Assembly (NCBI GenBank): GCA_900767675.1
Contig: CAAFZX010000012.1
Location: 1 to 36,657 of the forward strand
Direction: 5' to 3'
Length of the DNA: 36,657 nucleotides
Source: an uncultured Collinsella sp.
GTDB taxonomy: Bacteria; Actinomycetota; Coriobacteriia; Coriobacteriales; Coriobacteriaceae
Shown piece by piece: positions 7,367 through 15,216 of the stretch. Positions within the stretch are counted from its first letter, which is position 1. Every line of letters starts with the position of its first letter. The translations under genes and the position numbers were made by a program. The notes under the pieces were generated by a model that was not told the origin of the DNA, made no database searches, and worked only from the letters and a program-made list of their open reading frames with translations.

Positions 7367-8308
7367 GTGCCGGCGAACAAAGAACATACCGAAGCTACTC
7401 CCTCGTCGCTCGCCGTGGCGGCGGGGGAGTATCTCGATTACCTCGCGGTCGAGCGGGGTTTGGCGCGCAACACGATTGCGGCCTATCGTCGTGACCTGAC
7501 GACGTACTGCGCGTATCTGGAGCGGGCGGGCATCATGTCTTTTGATGAGGTGACTCGTCAGGTCGTGGAGGGCTTTGTCGCCGACCGTCGGGATGGGGGC
7601 TATTCCGATGCCTCGGTGGAGCGTGCGCTTGCGGCCGTGAAGGGCCTGCATGCCTTTTTGGTGCGCGATGGGATTGTGGCCCAAAATCCAACGGCGGCGT
7701 TGCGCCTGCCTAAAAAGGCTGAGCGTTTGCCGGAGTATCTATCGGTGGAGGATGTCTCGGCGCTGCTCGATCAAGACTTCCCCGAGGGCGAGATGGGCTT
7801 GCGCGACCATGCCATCTTGGAAGTGCTCTACGGATGCGGCTTGCGTGTGAGCGAGTTGGTGGGGCTCGATGTGGGCGATATCCATATCGACGATGGCTTT
7901 GTGCTCGTTCGCGGTAAGGGCTCAAAGGAGCGCCTGTCTCCGTTGGTGGGAAGCGCGGCGCGAGCTCTGACGCGCTATATAACTAAGGGGCGTTCTCGCT
8001 TGGCGGCCCATGCCCACGGAACCGAGACCTCGGCGGTCTTTTTAAATAAGAACGGCCGCCGTCTGTCGCGCCAGGGCATCCATGCCATCTGTGAGCGCTA
8101 CGGGCGCCAGGTGGGGCTGGTGGGACTCCATCCCCATACGCTGCGTCACTCCTTTGCCACCCATATGCTTGCGGGCGGTGCAGACCTCCGTGTGCTACAG
8201 GAGATCTTGGGACATGCCGATATATCGACCACGCAGGTCTACACGCATGTCGATCGTACGCAACTGACCGAGGTCTATCTGGCGGCGCACCCGCTGGCAC
8301 ATCGTTAA
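7367..8308 (+). CDS. xerD: Tyrosine site-specific recombinase, XerD-like
   Basis: 313 residues from GTG 7367, two bases after the pyrG stop. The frame stays open further upstream but only through pyrG. The N-terminal SAM-like core-binding domain covers about 15-105, and the catalytic domain about 120-300. All catalytic residues are present: Arg160 (CGLRVSEL), Lys184 (VRGKGSKER), His257 and Arg260 (HPHTLRHSF), His283 (LGHADIS) and Tyr292 (TTQVYTHV). The likely role is resolution of chromosome dimers at dif. A phage or transposon integrase is unlikely given the size, the chromosomal neighbours and the absence of att-like repeats. No dif site is visible in the window. XerC versus XerD cannot be settled without comparison to the partner. 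Confidence 0.92.
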   Translation: MPANKEHTEATPSSLAVAAGEYLDYLAVERGLARNTIAAYRRDLTTYCAYLERAGIMSFDEVTRQVVEGFVADRRDGGYSDASVERALAAVKGLHAFLVRDGIVAQNPTAALRLPKKAERLPEYLSVEDVSALLDQDFPEGEMGLRDHAILEVLYGCGLRVSELVGLDVGDIHIDDGFVLVRGKGSKERLSPLVGSAARALTRYITKGRSRLAAHAHGTETSAVFLNKNGRRLSRQGIHAICERYGRQVGLVGLHPHTLRHSFATHMLAGGADLRVLQEILGHADISTTQVYTHVDRTQLTEVYLAAHPLAHR

Positions 8309-8341
8309 CACATCGCTGGCCTGCATATCTATAGGTATTTG

Positions 8342-8411
8342 GGGACGGGCCCCAGATTGCCGCGGCGTGCTTTTGCGCGCGCATGGGCAATCTGGGGCCC
8401 GTCCCATTTTT
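8342..8411 (+). terminator. 20-bp perfect hairpin with T run after xerD
   Basis: The arms are 8342-8361 (begins GGGACGGGCCCC) and 8386-8405 (ends GGGGCCCGTCCC), complementary without a mismatch. The loop is 24 nt and the arm is followed by ATTTTT (8406-8411). Placed 33 nt after the xerD stop, it should end the pyrG-xerD transcript. The length and perfection are unusual for a plain terminator and also fit a dispersed palindromic repeat. Confidence 0.75.
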
Positions 8412-8502
8412 GCCACTTGTCGTCGCGGTGGCGGGCCGCATGTGCCTTGGGTGGGGGAGTTTGGGGGCGATGTGAACGGCATGTAAAGGGACGCAAAAAT
8501 CG

Positions 8503-8626
8503 CCTCAAGGTCAACTTGAAGGTTGAGGTTCGCGGGCGTGGTTCTACAGGTGGCATCCCGCCTTTGCTGCAAACACAACATATTGTGTTTTCGAACATAT
8601 GCTCGGGGGTGTTTTACAACATATTG
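8503..8626. promoter_or_regulatory. Palindrome-rich region upstream of the mraZ promoter
   Basis: From left to right: nested stems CCTCAA/TTGAGG (8503-8508, 8523-8528) around TCAACTTGA; an 8+8 palindrome AAACACAA-CATA-TTGTGTTT (8571-8590); a LexA-like box CGAACATATGCTCG (8592-8605); and a second copy of ACAACATATTG (8616-8626), identical to 8575-8585 at 41 bp distance, about four helical turns. AACATAT occurs three times (8577, 8594, 8618). No gene fits in 8412-8769. The density of symmetric sites points to operators for one or more regulators of the division cluster. Confidence 0.5.
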
Positions 8627-8638
8627 GGGGTGGAGTGG

Positions 8639-8685
8639 TGGGGTGGGGTGGGGGAAGGGGTGGGGAAAGGTGTTGAAAAATGGGG
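8639..8685 (+). promoter_or_regulatory. Candidate MraZ-binding TGGGG boxes
   Basis: TGGGG occurs at 8639, 8644, 8649, 8661 and 8681. 8639/8649 are 10 bp apart. 8661/8681 are 20 bp apart with a degenerate TGTTG at 8671 between them. In E. coli, MraZ represses its own promoter through direct TGGGN boxes separated by 5 bp (10-bp period). Here the 8661-8685 series straddles the -35 element of the mraZ promoter. The general G-richness of the stretch weakens the case. Confidence 0.45.
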
Positions 8686-8701
8686 CGGTTCCCCATATTA
8701 T
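8673..8701 (+). promoter_or_regulatory. Promoter of the division/envelope cluster (Pmra)
   Basis: TTGAAA (8673-8678) and TATTAT (8696-8701) are separated by exactly 17 bp, and transcription would start near 8708, 62 nt before mraZ. This is the best sigma-A-type promoter match in the window. A palindrome lies in its spacer. Confidence 0.65.
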
Positions 8702-8733
8702 TGATGACGTCGACAGGCGGGGTGGTTCCCCGC
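8680..8733. promoter_or_regulatory. Two copies of the palindrome GGGG(C/T)GGTTCCCC around the mraZ start site
   Basis: Copy 1, ATGGGG-CGGTT-CCCCAT (8680-8696), fills the spacer of the promoter. Copy 2, GCGGGG-TGGTT-CCCCGC (8717-8733), lies just after the expected start point. The shared 13-mer is repeated at a 37-bp distance. They are plausible twin operators for a repressor. Copy 2 could also form a small hairpin in the mRNA leader. Confidence 0.45.
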
Positions 8734-8769
8734 GTACGTGCCATCTGAGTAACCGAGGGGAGGGCGCAC

Positions 8770-9204
8770 ATGGGAATGACGGGTGCATACGAGCGCAATC
8801 TCGATGCAAAAGGTCGTCTGTCCCTGCCTGCACCCCTTCGTGAGGAGCTTGGAGAGCACGTTCGCGTGTTTAAAGCCCTGGATGTCGATGCTCTGTACGT
8901 GTTCTCTGCCGAGGCCTTCGATAAGTGGGTCGAAGGACTCTTCGCGGGTCGTGAGGGCCACGAGGGTTTTAACCCGCGTGACATCAACGACCAGAAGCTC
9001 ATGAGGGCGATCAACAAGCGCACCACGTCGATGGACGTGGACAGCGCCGGTCGTATCGGTCTTTCCGAGTCTCTCCGCAAGCAGGCGAACCTCGACCGCG
9101 AGGTCACGGTTGTGGGCAACTACGACCACCTTGAGGTTTGGGACCGCGCTACGGCCGATGAGGACGATGATGACGAGGCCCTGCTGGACCTCTTCTTCTC
9201 GTAA
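8770..9204 (+). CDS. mraZ: Transcriptional regulator MraZ
   Basis: 144 residues, the usual MraZ size. Two SpoVT/AbrB-like halves are visible: YERNLDAKGRLSLPAPLREE near the N-terminus and SMDVDSAGRIGLSESLRKQA at about residues 84-103, each with the conserved D-x-(K/A)-GR core. By family knowledge it forms a ring-shaped oligomer that binds DNA at its own promoter and represses the dcw cluster. ATG 8770 is preceded by AGGGGAGGG (8756-8764). It ends in an acidic stretch (DEDDDDEALLDLFFS). First gene of the division operon, 20 nt before rsmH. Confidence 0.95.
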   Translation: MGMTGAYERNLDAKGRLSLPAPLREELGEHVRVFKALDVDALYVFSAEAFDKWVEGLFAGREGHEGFNPRDINDQKLMRAINKRTTSMDVDSAGRIGLSESLRKQANLDREVTVVGNYDHLEVWDRATADEDDDDEALLDLFFS

Positions 9205-9224
9205 GGGCAAGGCACGAGTAACGG

Positions 9225-10190
9225 ATGGAGCGTGGGATCTTGACACAAGAATATCGGCATGAACCTGTCATGCTCGGCGAAGTGCTTGAGTCGCTGCAGC
9301 TAAAGAGCGGCTCCGTCGTCTGCGACTGCACCCTTGGCGGTGCCGGCCATTCGGTAAAGATGGCCGCGCAGGTGGGGGAGACCGGCCTTTTGCTCGGCGT
9401 CGATCAGGACGACATGGCCCTCGAGGTCGCTGGCGCCCGTCTGGACCGCGAGGTTCCCGGCGTACCGCACCAGCTGCTGAAGGGCAACTTCGGCGACTTG
9501 GACGAGCTGCTTTGCTCGGCCGAGGTGCCCGGGGTCGATGGCTTCCTGTTCGACTTGGGCGTTTCGTCGCCGCAACTCGATATCCCTGGCAGGGGCTTTT
9601 CGTACAACGAGGACGCCCCATTGGACATGCGGATGGATCCGGGCAACAACACCTTAAACGCAGCTGAGGTCATCAACACCTATAACGAACACGACCTCGC
9701 CCGGATTCTACGCGTCTACGGCGAAGAGAAGTTCGCCTCGCAGATCGCGCGTGAGATCGTGCGCCGCCGCGAGCATGAGCCGATCGAAACCACCGGCCAG
9801 TTTGTCGAGATCATCAAGGCTGGTATCCCCGCTGCCGCTCGTCGTCATGGCGGACACCCAGCCAAGAAAAGTTTCCAGGCCATTCGCATCGAGGTCAATC
9901 ACGAACTCGATGTGCTCGAGCGAGGGCTTGACGCCGCCACAAGGTGGCTCAACCCGGGCGGACGCATCTGCGTCATCTCGTATCACTCGCTCGAGGACCG
10001 TATCGTAAAGAACCACTTTAAGGAGATGAGCCAGGGGTGCACGTGTCCGCCGGAGATTCCGGTGTGCGTGTGCGGCAACGTGCCGATACTCAAGGTCATC
10101 ACCCGCAAACCCCTGGTTGCCCAGCCCGATGAGGTTGCGCGCAACCCTCGGGCGAGATCAGCCAAGATCCGCGTGGCGCAGCGTCTGTAG
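9225..10190 (+). CDS. rsmH: 16S rRNA (cytosine1402-N4)-methyltransferase RsmH
   Basis: 321 residues, normal for MraW/RsmH. It uses S-adenosylmethionine to methylate N4 of C1402 in the ribosomal P site. The SAM loop is CDCTLGGAGHS (33-43) followed by GVDQDDMAL (58-66), and the family signature FDLGVSSPQLDIPGRGFSY lies at 109-127. A Cys-rich piece near the C-terminus (CTCPPEIPVCVCGN) is typical of many RsmH proteins. ATG 9225 has a poor ribosome site. An in-frame TTG at 9240 preceded by GGAG (9227-9230) is a possible alternative start that would shorten the protein by five residues. It is second in the mraZ operon, as usual. Confidence 0.95.
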   Translation: MERGILTQEYRHEPVMLGEVLESLQLKSGSVVCDCTLGGAGHSVKMAAQVGETGLLLGVDQDDMALEVAGARLDREVPGVPHQLLKGNFGDLDELLCSAEVPGVDGFLFDLGVSSPQLDIPGRGFSYNEDAPLDMRMDPGNNTLNAAEVINTYNEHDLARILRVYGEEKFASQIAREIVRRREHEPIETTGQFVEIIKAGIPAAARRHGGHPAKKSFQAIRIEVNHELDVLERGLDAATRWLNPGGRICVISYHSLEDRIVKNHFKEMSQGCTCPPEIPVCVCGNVPILKVITRKPLVAQPDEVARNPRARSAKIRVAQRL

Positions 10191-10280
10191 ACGCGACCGC
10201 GCGATATTGGACCTCCCGCTCGCACCATAAACGAAGCTTAAACACACTACTAACGTACTCGGGATGGGAGGCGGCATATC

Positions 10281-10751
10281 ATGGGCTACAACACTTCAAA
10301 CGCAGCACTCGCCTATGATATGAACGCCATGCCCGCCTATCGTGAGACACCGCAGGCTCCCGTTGCTCCCCGCGAGCAGCGCACGCCGCGCTTTGATGTC
10401 TACACGGGCGCGGGCCGTCAGGCAAACCAGGCGGTAAGCCCGGTTTTCATGAGCGTTCTTAAAACGTTTTGCATCATTGCGGCCATCTTCATGACGATCG
10501 GTGTCGCTCGTGTGGCGCTCGCCGGCGTTACGGCCCAGGTGCTCAACAGCAACGCCGCGCTTACCAACACGCTCGAGAAGGCGACCGATGAGAGCTCCGA
10601 CCTGGAGGTCATGCATTCGGTCTATGGTGCCGACACGCGCATTCGCGACCTTGCGGGCGCTTATGGCATGGTGGAGCCCAGCGAGAGCGTTACACTTGAT
10701 TTTTCGCAGGATGCAGCCGCGGGCGCTAGCTCGACCGCGACCGCTCAGTAA
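10281..10751 (+). CDS. ftsL: FtsL-like division membrane protein
   Basis: 156 residues with one membrane segment at about 57-80, a cytoplasmic N-terminal tail of about 55 mostly disordered residues and an extracytoplasmic part that should be helical (QVLNSNAALTNTLEKATDES, 86-105). It then has DLAGAYGMVEPSESVTLDF, which resembles the A-x-LGM-x-P end of FtsL/DivIC proteins. The position between rsmH and the class B penicillin-binding protein is that of ftsL. FtsL bridges FtsQ and FtsW-FtsI. Sequence identity in this family is low, so the call rests on topology, size and position. ATG 10281 has GGGAGG at about 11 nt. Confidence 0.72.
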   Translation: MGYNTSNAALAYDMNAMPAYRETPQAPVAPREQRTPRFDVYTGAGRQANQAVSPVFMSVLKTFCIIAAIFMTIGVARVALAGVTAQVLNSNAALTNTLEKATDESSDLEVMHSVYGADTRIRDLAGAYGMVEPSESVTLDFSQDAAAGASSTATAQ

Positions 10752-10768
10752 CAAGACGGTAGCTGAGT

Positions 10769-12634
10769 ATGACAAATGACTATCGCCGCGGTTCCGACGG
10801 GGGTCGCGGTTCTGGACGTCCCTCATCGCGGGGACGTTCTGGTTATCAAGGAACGGGTCGGCCATCTTACAACGCGAGGCCGTCCTATGGCAACGACCCC
10901 GCGTCGCGTCTCCGTAGCTCGAGTGGTCCTCAAATGCATAACACCAGACCGCGCAAGAGCTCGTCGACCGAATGGCTCACGGGCACGCCGCTGCCCCGTC
11001 GCAAAGCCGTCATGGGCTTCATCGGGTTTGGCTTGGGCTTGGGCGTCCTTCGCCTTGCCGACTATCAAATCGTGGAAGCCGATAAGTTACGCGACCGTGC
11101 CGATGCGCGTCGCTTGCTTGCGCAGACGCTGTATGCCAAGCGCGGTACCATCTACGACCGTAACGGCAACGTGCTGACGTCGTCGGTCGAATGCCGCAAC
11201 ATCGCCGTGAATCCTCAGCTTATCGAGGATGTTGACAAGACGGTCTCGGCACTGGTCAAAGCTACGGGCATCGATAAGAAAACCTGTCGTGATCTCGTTA
11301 TGTCCGATGGCACCTGGGTGTATATCAAACGCCAGGTGGACGAGGACGATGCTGCGGCGCTGGAGAAGAAGAATCTGCCCGGCGTGCTCTTTGAGCAGGC
11401 CATGAAGCGCGTATATCCTTATGGCAACCTGGCATCGCAGGTGCTTGGCGTGGTAAACGTGGACAACGACGGTCTGACGGGCCTTGAGAAGCAGTACAAC
11501 AAGCTTTTGACCGGAACGAACGGTTCACTGGTGCGCGAGCGGGCGAGGGACGGTAGCTATATCGCGGGCGGCGCCTATAAAAAGGTGGCGGCGGTTGACG
11601 GCGTGGACATCGTGACGACACTCGATGTCAATATCCAGCGTGCCGCCGAGGACGCCCTGGCCGAGGCGGTCGAAAAGACCAAGGCCAAGAATGGCTCGGC
11701 CCTGGTCACCGATCCCACGACGGGCGAGATTCTGGCGGCATGCTCGTATCCGACATATGACCAGACCGATCTGGAAAACGCCAAGACCGAGGACATGAAC
11801 TTGCGCCTGGTTACCGATGCCTACGAGCCCGGCTCGGTCTTTAAGACACTTGTGGCCGGTGCCGGCTTCGACTTGGGCGCCGTGCGTTCGAGCACGTCGT
11901 TTGAGGTGCCGGCGAGCATTAAGGTTGGCGACGACACCGTTACCGACGCCGATAAGCGCGACTACACCATGAACATGGACGTGCGCGAGATGATGCGCCG
12001 TTCGTCCAATGTGGGCTTTGTCCTGGTGGGACGCAAGATCGGCGCCGATGATTTTGCCACCTATGTGGACAAATGGGGCATCGGTCATAGCTCCGGTGTC
12101 GATTTTCCGGGTGAGAGTCTGGGCATCGTCAAGGAGCGCGACCAGTACGACGGCGCCACGCTGGGCTCGATGAGCTTTGGCCAGGCGCTGTCCGTCTCGC
12201 CGATTGAGGTTGCACGTGCCGTGGGCGGCATCGCGAACGGCGGCGTGATGATGACTCCGCACTTCTATAAGTCCAGCAAGGGCGATGAGAAGGACTGGGG
12301 CGAAGGCGAGCGTGCGATATCGGACGACGCTGCCGCCCAGGTGACATCGTGCATGCAGACGGTCGTGTCCGAAGGCACGGGCGTTGGCGGTGCGGTCGAT
12401 GGCTATGACGTGGCGGGCAAGACCGGTACGGCCGAGCGTGCTGACGAGAACGGCGGTTACCTCAAGGAGAACTACATGTCGTCCTTTATGGGCTTTGCGC
12501 CGGCACAATCGCCCAAGGTGCTGTGCTATATCACACTCGACGGAACGCCGAGCGGCTCGGATGCCGCCGCGGTGCCATTCCAGTCCATTATGGCCAACGC
12601 GCTCGACGTGCTGGGTATCCCGCGTACGAAGTAG
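10769..12634 (+). CDS. ftsI: Class B penicillin-binding protein, septal transpeptidase (FtsI/PbpB)
   Basis: 621 residues. A disordered cytoplasmic tail of about 78 residues rich in Gly, Arg and Ser precedes a membrane anchor at about 81-97. The PBP dimerisation domain follows (RGTIYDRNGNVL, 125-136). The transpeptidase domain has SVFK with catalytic Ser356 and Lys359, SSN at 412-414 and KTG at 551-553, so it should cross-link peptidoglycan at the septum with FtsW. No PASTA repeats follow. ATG 10769 starts 17 nt after ftsL with a weak ribosome site. A later start at Met56 is possible but would remove most of the tail. Confidence 0.95.
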   Translation: MTNDYRRGSDGGRGSGRPSSRGRSGYQGTGRPSYNARPSYGNDPASRLRSSSGPQMHNTRPRKSSSTEWLTGTPLPRRKAVMGFIGFGLGLGVLRLADYQIVEADKLRDRADARRLLAQTLYAKRGTIYDRNGNVLTSSVECRNIAVNPQLIEDVDKTVSALVKATGIDKKTCRDLVMSDGTWVYIKRQVDEDDAAALEKKNLPGVLFEQAMKRVYPYGNLASQVLGVVNVDNDGLTGLEKQYNKLLTGTNGSLVRERARDGSYIAGGAYKKVAAVDGVDIVTTLDVNIQRAAEDALAEAVEKTKAKNGSALVTDPTTGEILAACSYPTYDQTDLENAKTEDMNLRLVTDAYEPGSVFKTLVAGAGFDLGAVRSSTSFEVPASIKVGDDTVTDADKRDYTMNMDVREMMRRSSNVGFVLVGRKIGADDFATYVDKWGIGHSSGVDFPGESLGIVKERDQYDGATLGSMSFGQALSVSPIEVARAVGGIANGGVMMTPHFYKSSKGDEKDWGEGERAISDDAAAQVTSCMQTVVSEGTGVGGAVDGYDVAGKTGTAERADENGGYLKENYMSSFMGFAPAQSPKVLCYITLDGTPSGSDAAAVPFQSIMANALDVLGIPRTK

Positions 12635-12759
12635 GGGGTTACAATCTTGAGCGTGGTCTGCCGTTTGATCCGAAGGGTGTTCACATGCCCTGCACCACGC
12701 GCGCATGGCACTGGGATACAATACGCCGATAGCATTATTAGGTTTACAGGGGAGCTGCA

Positions 12760-14184
12760 ATGATAGAGATCGCCGTCAACAACCTCGCGGCCTCAACGGG
12801 GGCCCGAACCGTGACGGAAGAAGTCGATCGGGTATGCCGCGGGTGCGTTATCGACTCGCGTCAGGTCGAGGAGGGGACGATCTTTGTCGCCTTCCCCGGC
12901 GAAAAGGTCGACGGCAATGATTTTGCCTCCCGTGCCATCGAGTCGGGTGCCGGTGCCGTCGTGATGACGCGCGAGCCCGATGCCGAGCTGGTTTTGTTGG
13001 CGCAGGACAAGGGATGCGCCATCTTGCTGACCGACGACCCCGAGGAGTTCTTGCTGCGCCTGGCGCATGTATATCGTTTGGAGCTTGGCTGCCTGGTCGT
13101 CGGCATTACCGGTTCGATTGGCAAGACGACGACCAAGGACGTGCTCGCCGCCGTGCTCGCAAAGCGTTATCGCGTCTGGGCCACGAAGGGCAATTTCAAC
13201 AACTTGATCGGCATGCCGCTCACGGTGCTTTCCGCTCCGGCCGATACCGAGGTTCTGGTGCTCGAGATGGGCATGAACCATTTTCATGAGATTGAGCGTC
13301 TGTCCCAGTCTGCCAACCCCAATCTTGCCATCGTGAGCAAGATCGGAACCTCCCACATCGGTATCCTGGGCAGCCGCGAGAACATCGCCCGTGCCAAGTC
13401 CGAGATTGTCCAGGGCATGTGCGCCGCCGGCGACTTCTCGCCGTTGCTGGTTTTGGGCGGCGAGGACGACTTTACGCCGTTCATTCGCGATACGTTCGCC
13501 CAGCCTGCGGGCATTGACGTGATGCTGGCCGGTGTCTCGGACGACGACGAGGTCCGCGCGCGCGACATTCGCGTCGACGACGAGGGCCATCCGGTCTTTA
13601 CGCTCGACTTTGGTCAGGGCGACACGGTCGATACCATGCTGGCCATTCCCGGCGTGCAGTCCGTGCCCAATGCCGTCAAGGCCGCCGCGGTCGCCTATCG
13701 TCTGGGCGTGACGCCCGAGCAGATCGATGCTGCCTTTAGGGGCCTTACGATCACCGGTCACCGTCAGGAGATCAAGCACGCCAAGAGCGGAGCACGCATC
13801 ATCGACGACTCCTATAACGCCAGTGCCGAGTCTATGGCTGCCGGCCTCGATTTGCTGTGCTCGCTCATCTGTGACGGTTCGCGCATGGCGATCTTGGGCG
13901 AGATGGGCGAGATGGGCGACGAGGCTCCCCGCATGCATGAGCTCGTGGGCGCCTATGCCGCCGCCAAGAAGCTCGACATGCTCGCGTGCGTCGGCGGCGA
14001 GCTGGCTCAGCTCATGGCCGATGCCGCACGTATGATGGGTATGGATGAGGACCGCATCCAGGTGTTCTCCGATTATCAACAGGTGCTCGACCGCATGGGC
14101 GGCGCGCTTGAAAATCATGATGTTGTACTGGTCAAGGGTTCCCGTTTTGTTGAGCTCGACCGCTTTGTGGAAGGTGTGTGCTAG
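12760..14184 (+). CDS. murF: UDP-N-acetylmuramoyl-tripeptide--D-alanyl-D-alanine ligase
   Basis: 474 residues. It adds D-Ala-D-Ala to UDP-MurNAc-tripeptide, the last cytoplasmic step of the pentapeptide. The N-terminal substrate domain covers 1-110. The ATP loop GITGSIGKTTTK is at 115-126 (Lys122), followed by the Mur ligase centre with EMGMNHFHEIERL and the C-terminal domain with IDDSYNASAESM. GITGSIGKTT rather than GTNGKT is the normal MurF form. ATG 12760 has GGGGAGC 6 nt upstream. A 125-nt gap after ftsI shows a TACAAT at 12717-12722 but no matching -35. murE, usually next to murF, is absent here. Confidence 0.96.
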   Translation: MIEIAVNNLAASTGARTVTEEVDRVCRGCVIDSRQVEEGTIFVAFPGEKVDGNDFASRAIESGAGAVVMTREPDAELVLLAQDKGCAILLTDDPEEFLLRLAHVYRLELGCLVVGITGSIGKTTTKDVLAAVLAKRYRVWATKGNFNNLIGMPLTVLSAPADTEVLVLEMGMNHFHEIERLSQSANPNLAIVSKIGTSHIGILGSRENIARAKSEIVQGMCAAGDFSPLLVLGGEDDFTPFIRDTFAQPAGIDVMLAGVSDDDEVRARDIRVDDEGHPVFTLDFGQGDTVDTMLAIPGVQSVPNAVKAAAVAYRLGVTPEQIDAAFRGLTITGHRQEIKHAKSGARIIDDSYNASAESMAAGLDLLCSLICDGSRMAILGEMGEMGDEAPRMHELVGAYAAAKKLDMLACVGGELAQLMADAARMMGMDEDRIQVFSDYQQVLDRMGGALENHDVVLVKGSRFVELDRFVEGVC

Positions 14185-14187
14185 CCC

Positions 14188-15207
14188 ATGTTCGGCAATC
14201 CCTCGTATCCTACGTATCAGGCCTTTTTGGGACTTGGCATCGCTGCTGCCATTGCGTTGCTGCTTATGCCGTGGTGGATCAAGCTGCTGAAGGTCGAGGG
14301 TATCGGCCAACAGGTCCGAGCCGACGGCCCCAAGCGTCATTTGATTAAACAGGGTACGCCCACCATGGGCGGCGTCGTCATCCTTGTCGCGATCTCGCTG
14401 ACCTGCCTGCTGATGGGCAAGCTCACCACCGAACTCGTGCTCGTGCTGCTTGCAACGCTGGCCACCGGCGTTCTGGGCCTCATCGACGACCTGACCTCCG
14501 TCACGCATGGTCGCTCGCTTGGCCTGACGCCTCACGCCAAGATGATCGGTCTGACCATCATCTGCGTCACCTTTACCGTGCTCGCCGTCAATTGGTGCGG
14601 CGTCGCCCCCGAGATTCGTTTTCCCGGCGGCCTGACGATTGACCTCGGTGTTCTTTCGACCACCATCTGCGGCCTTTCGTTTCCGTGGCTCTACATTGTA
14701 TTTTGCTGGCTGATGATCGCTGGTCTTTCCAATGCCGTGAACCTGACCGATGGTCTGGACGGCCTTGCCGGCGGCACTTCCATGATCGCCATGCTCGCCA
14801 TGGCCGCCATGGCGTTTTTGCACGGTGACGTGAACCTGTCCATCTTCTGCACGGCGTGCGCCGGTGCCTGCCTGGGCTTTTTGTGGTTCAACTGCTACCC
14901 GGCGAGCATCTTTATGGGTGATACCGGCTCGCTTGCCCTGGGTGCCGCTTTTGCCTGCACCTCCATCATGACCAACACCGAAGTCGTTTCCCTCATCATC
15001 GGCGGTCTGTTTATCGTCGAGACCCTGTCGGTCATGATCCAGGTTGTCTATTTCCACTTTACGCACAAGCGCGTCTTCCTTATGGCGCCCATTCATCATC
15101 ATTTCGAAAAGAAGGGCTGGGCCGAGACCAAGGTCGTTATCCGTTTTTGGATTATCGCCGCGGCCTTTGGCGCCGTTGGCCTCGCCCTGTTCTTCCAGTT
15201 GGGATAG
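14188..15207 (+). CDS. mraY: Phospho-N-acetylmuramoyl-pentapeptide transferase MraY
   Basis: 339 residues, about ten membrane segments. It transfers phospho-MurNAc-pentapeptide to undecaprenyl phosphate, making lipid I on the inner face of the membrane. Signature elements: TPTMGG (57-62), the aspartate pair Asp100-Asp101, NLTDGLDGLAGG (185-196), FMGDTGS (242-248) and the His-rich loop PIHHHFEKKGW (301-311), which identifies MraY against WecA-type transferases. It begins 3 nt after murF, with GGAAGG inside the end of murF. Confidence 0.97.
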   Translation: MFGNPSYPTYQAFLGLGIAAAIALLLMPWWIKLLKVEGIGQQVRADGPKRHLIKQGTPTMGGVVILVAISLTCLLMGKLTTELVLVLLATLATGVLGLIDDLTSVTHGRSLGLTPHAKMIGLTIICVTFTVLAVNWCGVAPEIRFPGGLTIDLGVLSTTICGLSFPWLYIVFCWLMIAGLSNAVNLTDGLDGLAGGTSMIAMLAMAAMAFLHGDVNLSIFCTACAGACLGFLWFNCYPASIFMGDTGSLALGAAFACTSIMTNTEVVSLIIGGLFIVETLSVMIQVVYFHFTHKRVFLMAPIHHHFEKKGWAETKVVIRFWIIAAAFGAVGLALFFQLG

Positions 15208-15216
15208 TGGTCTTTC

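Noticed and set aside
7367..8308. XerD-like recombinase as evidence for a prophage or integron
   Set aside because: No att-like direct repeats, no phage or cassette genes nearby, and pyrG-xerD is an ordinary housekeeping pair.
8339..8843. Open frames in the G-rich gap between xerD and mraZ
   Set aside because: They run through a terminator hairpin, the promoter and G tracts, with Gly/Trp/Val-rich nonsense composition.
12635..12759. A promoter before murF based on TACAAT at 12717
   Set aside because: No -35-like hexamer 16-18 bp upstream; genes on both sides belong to the same cluster.
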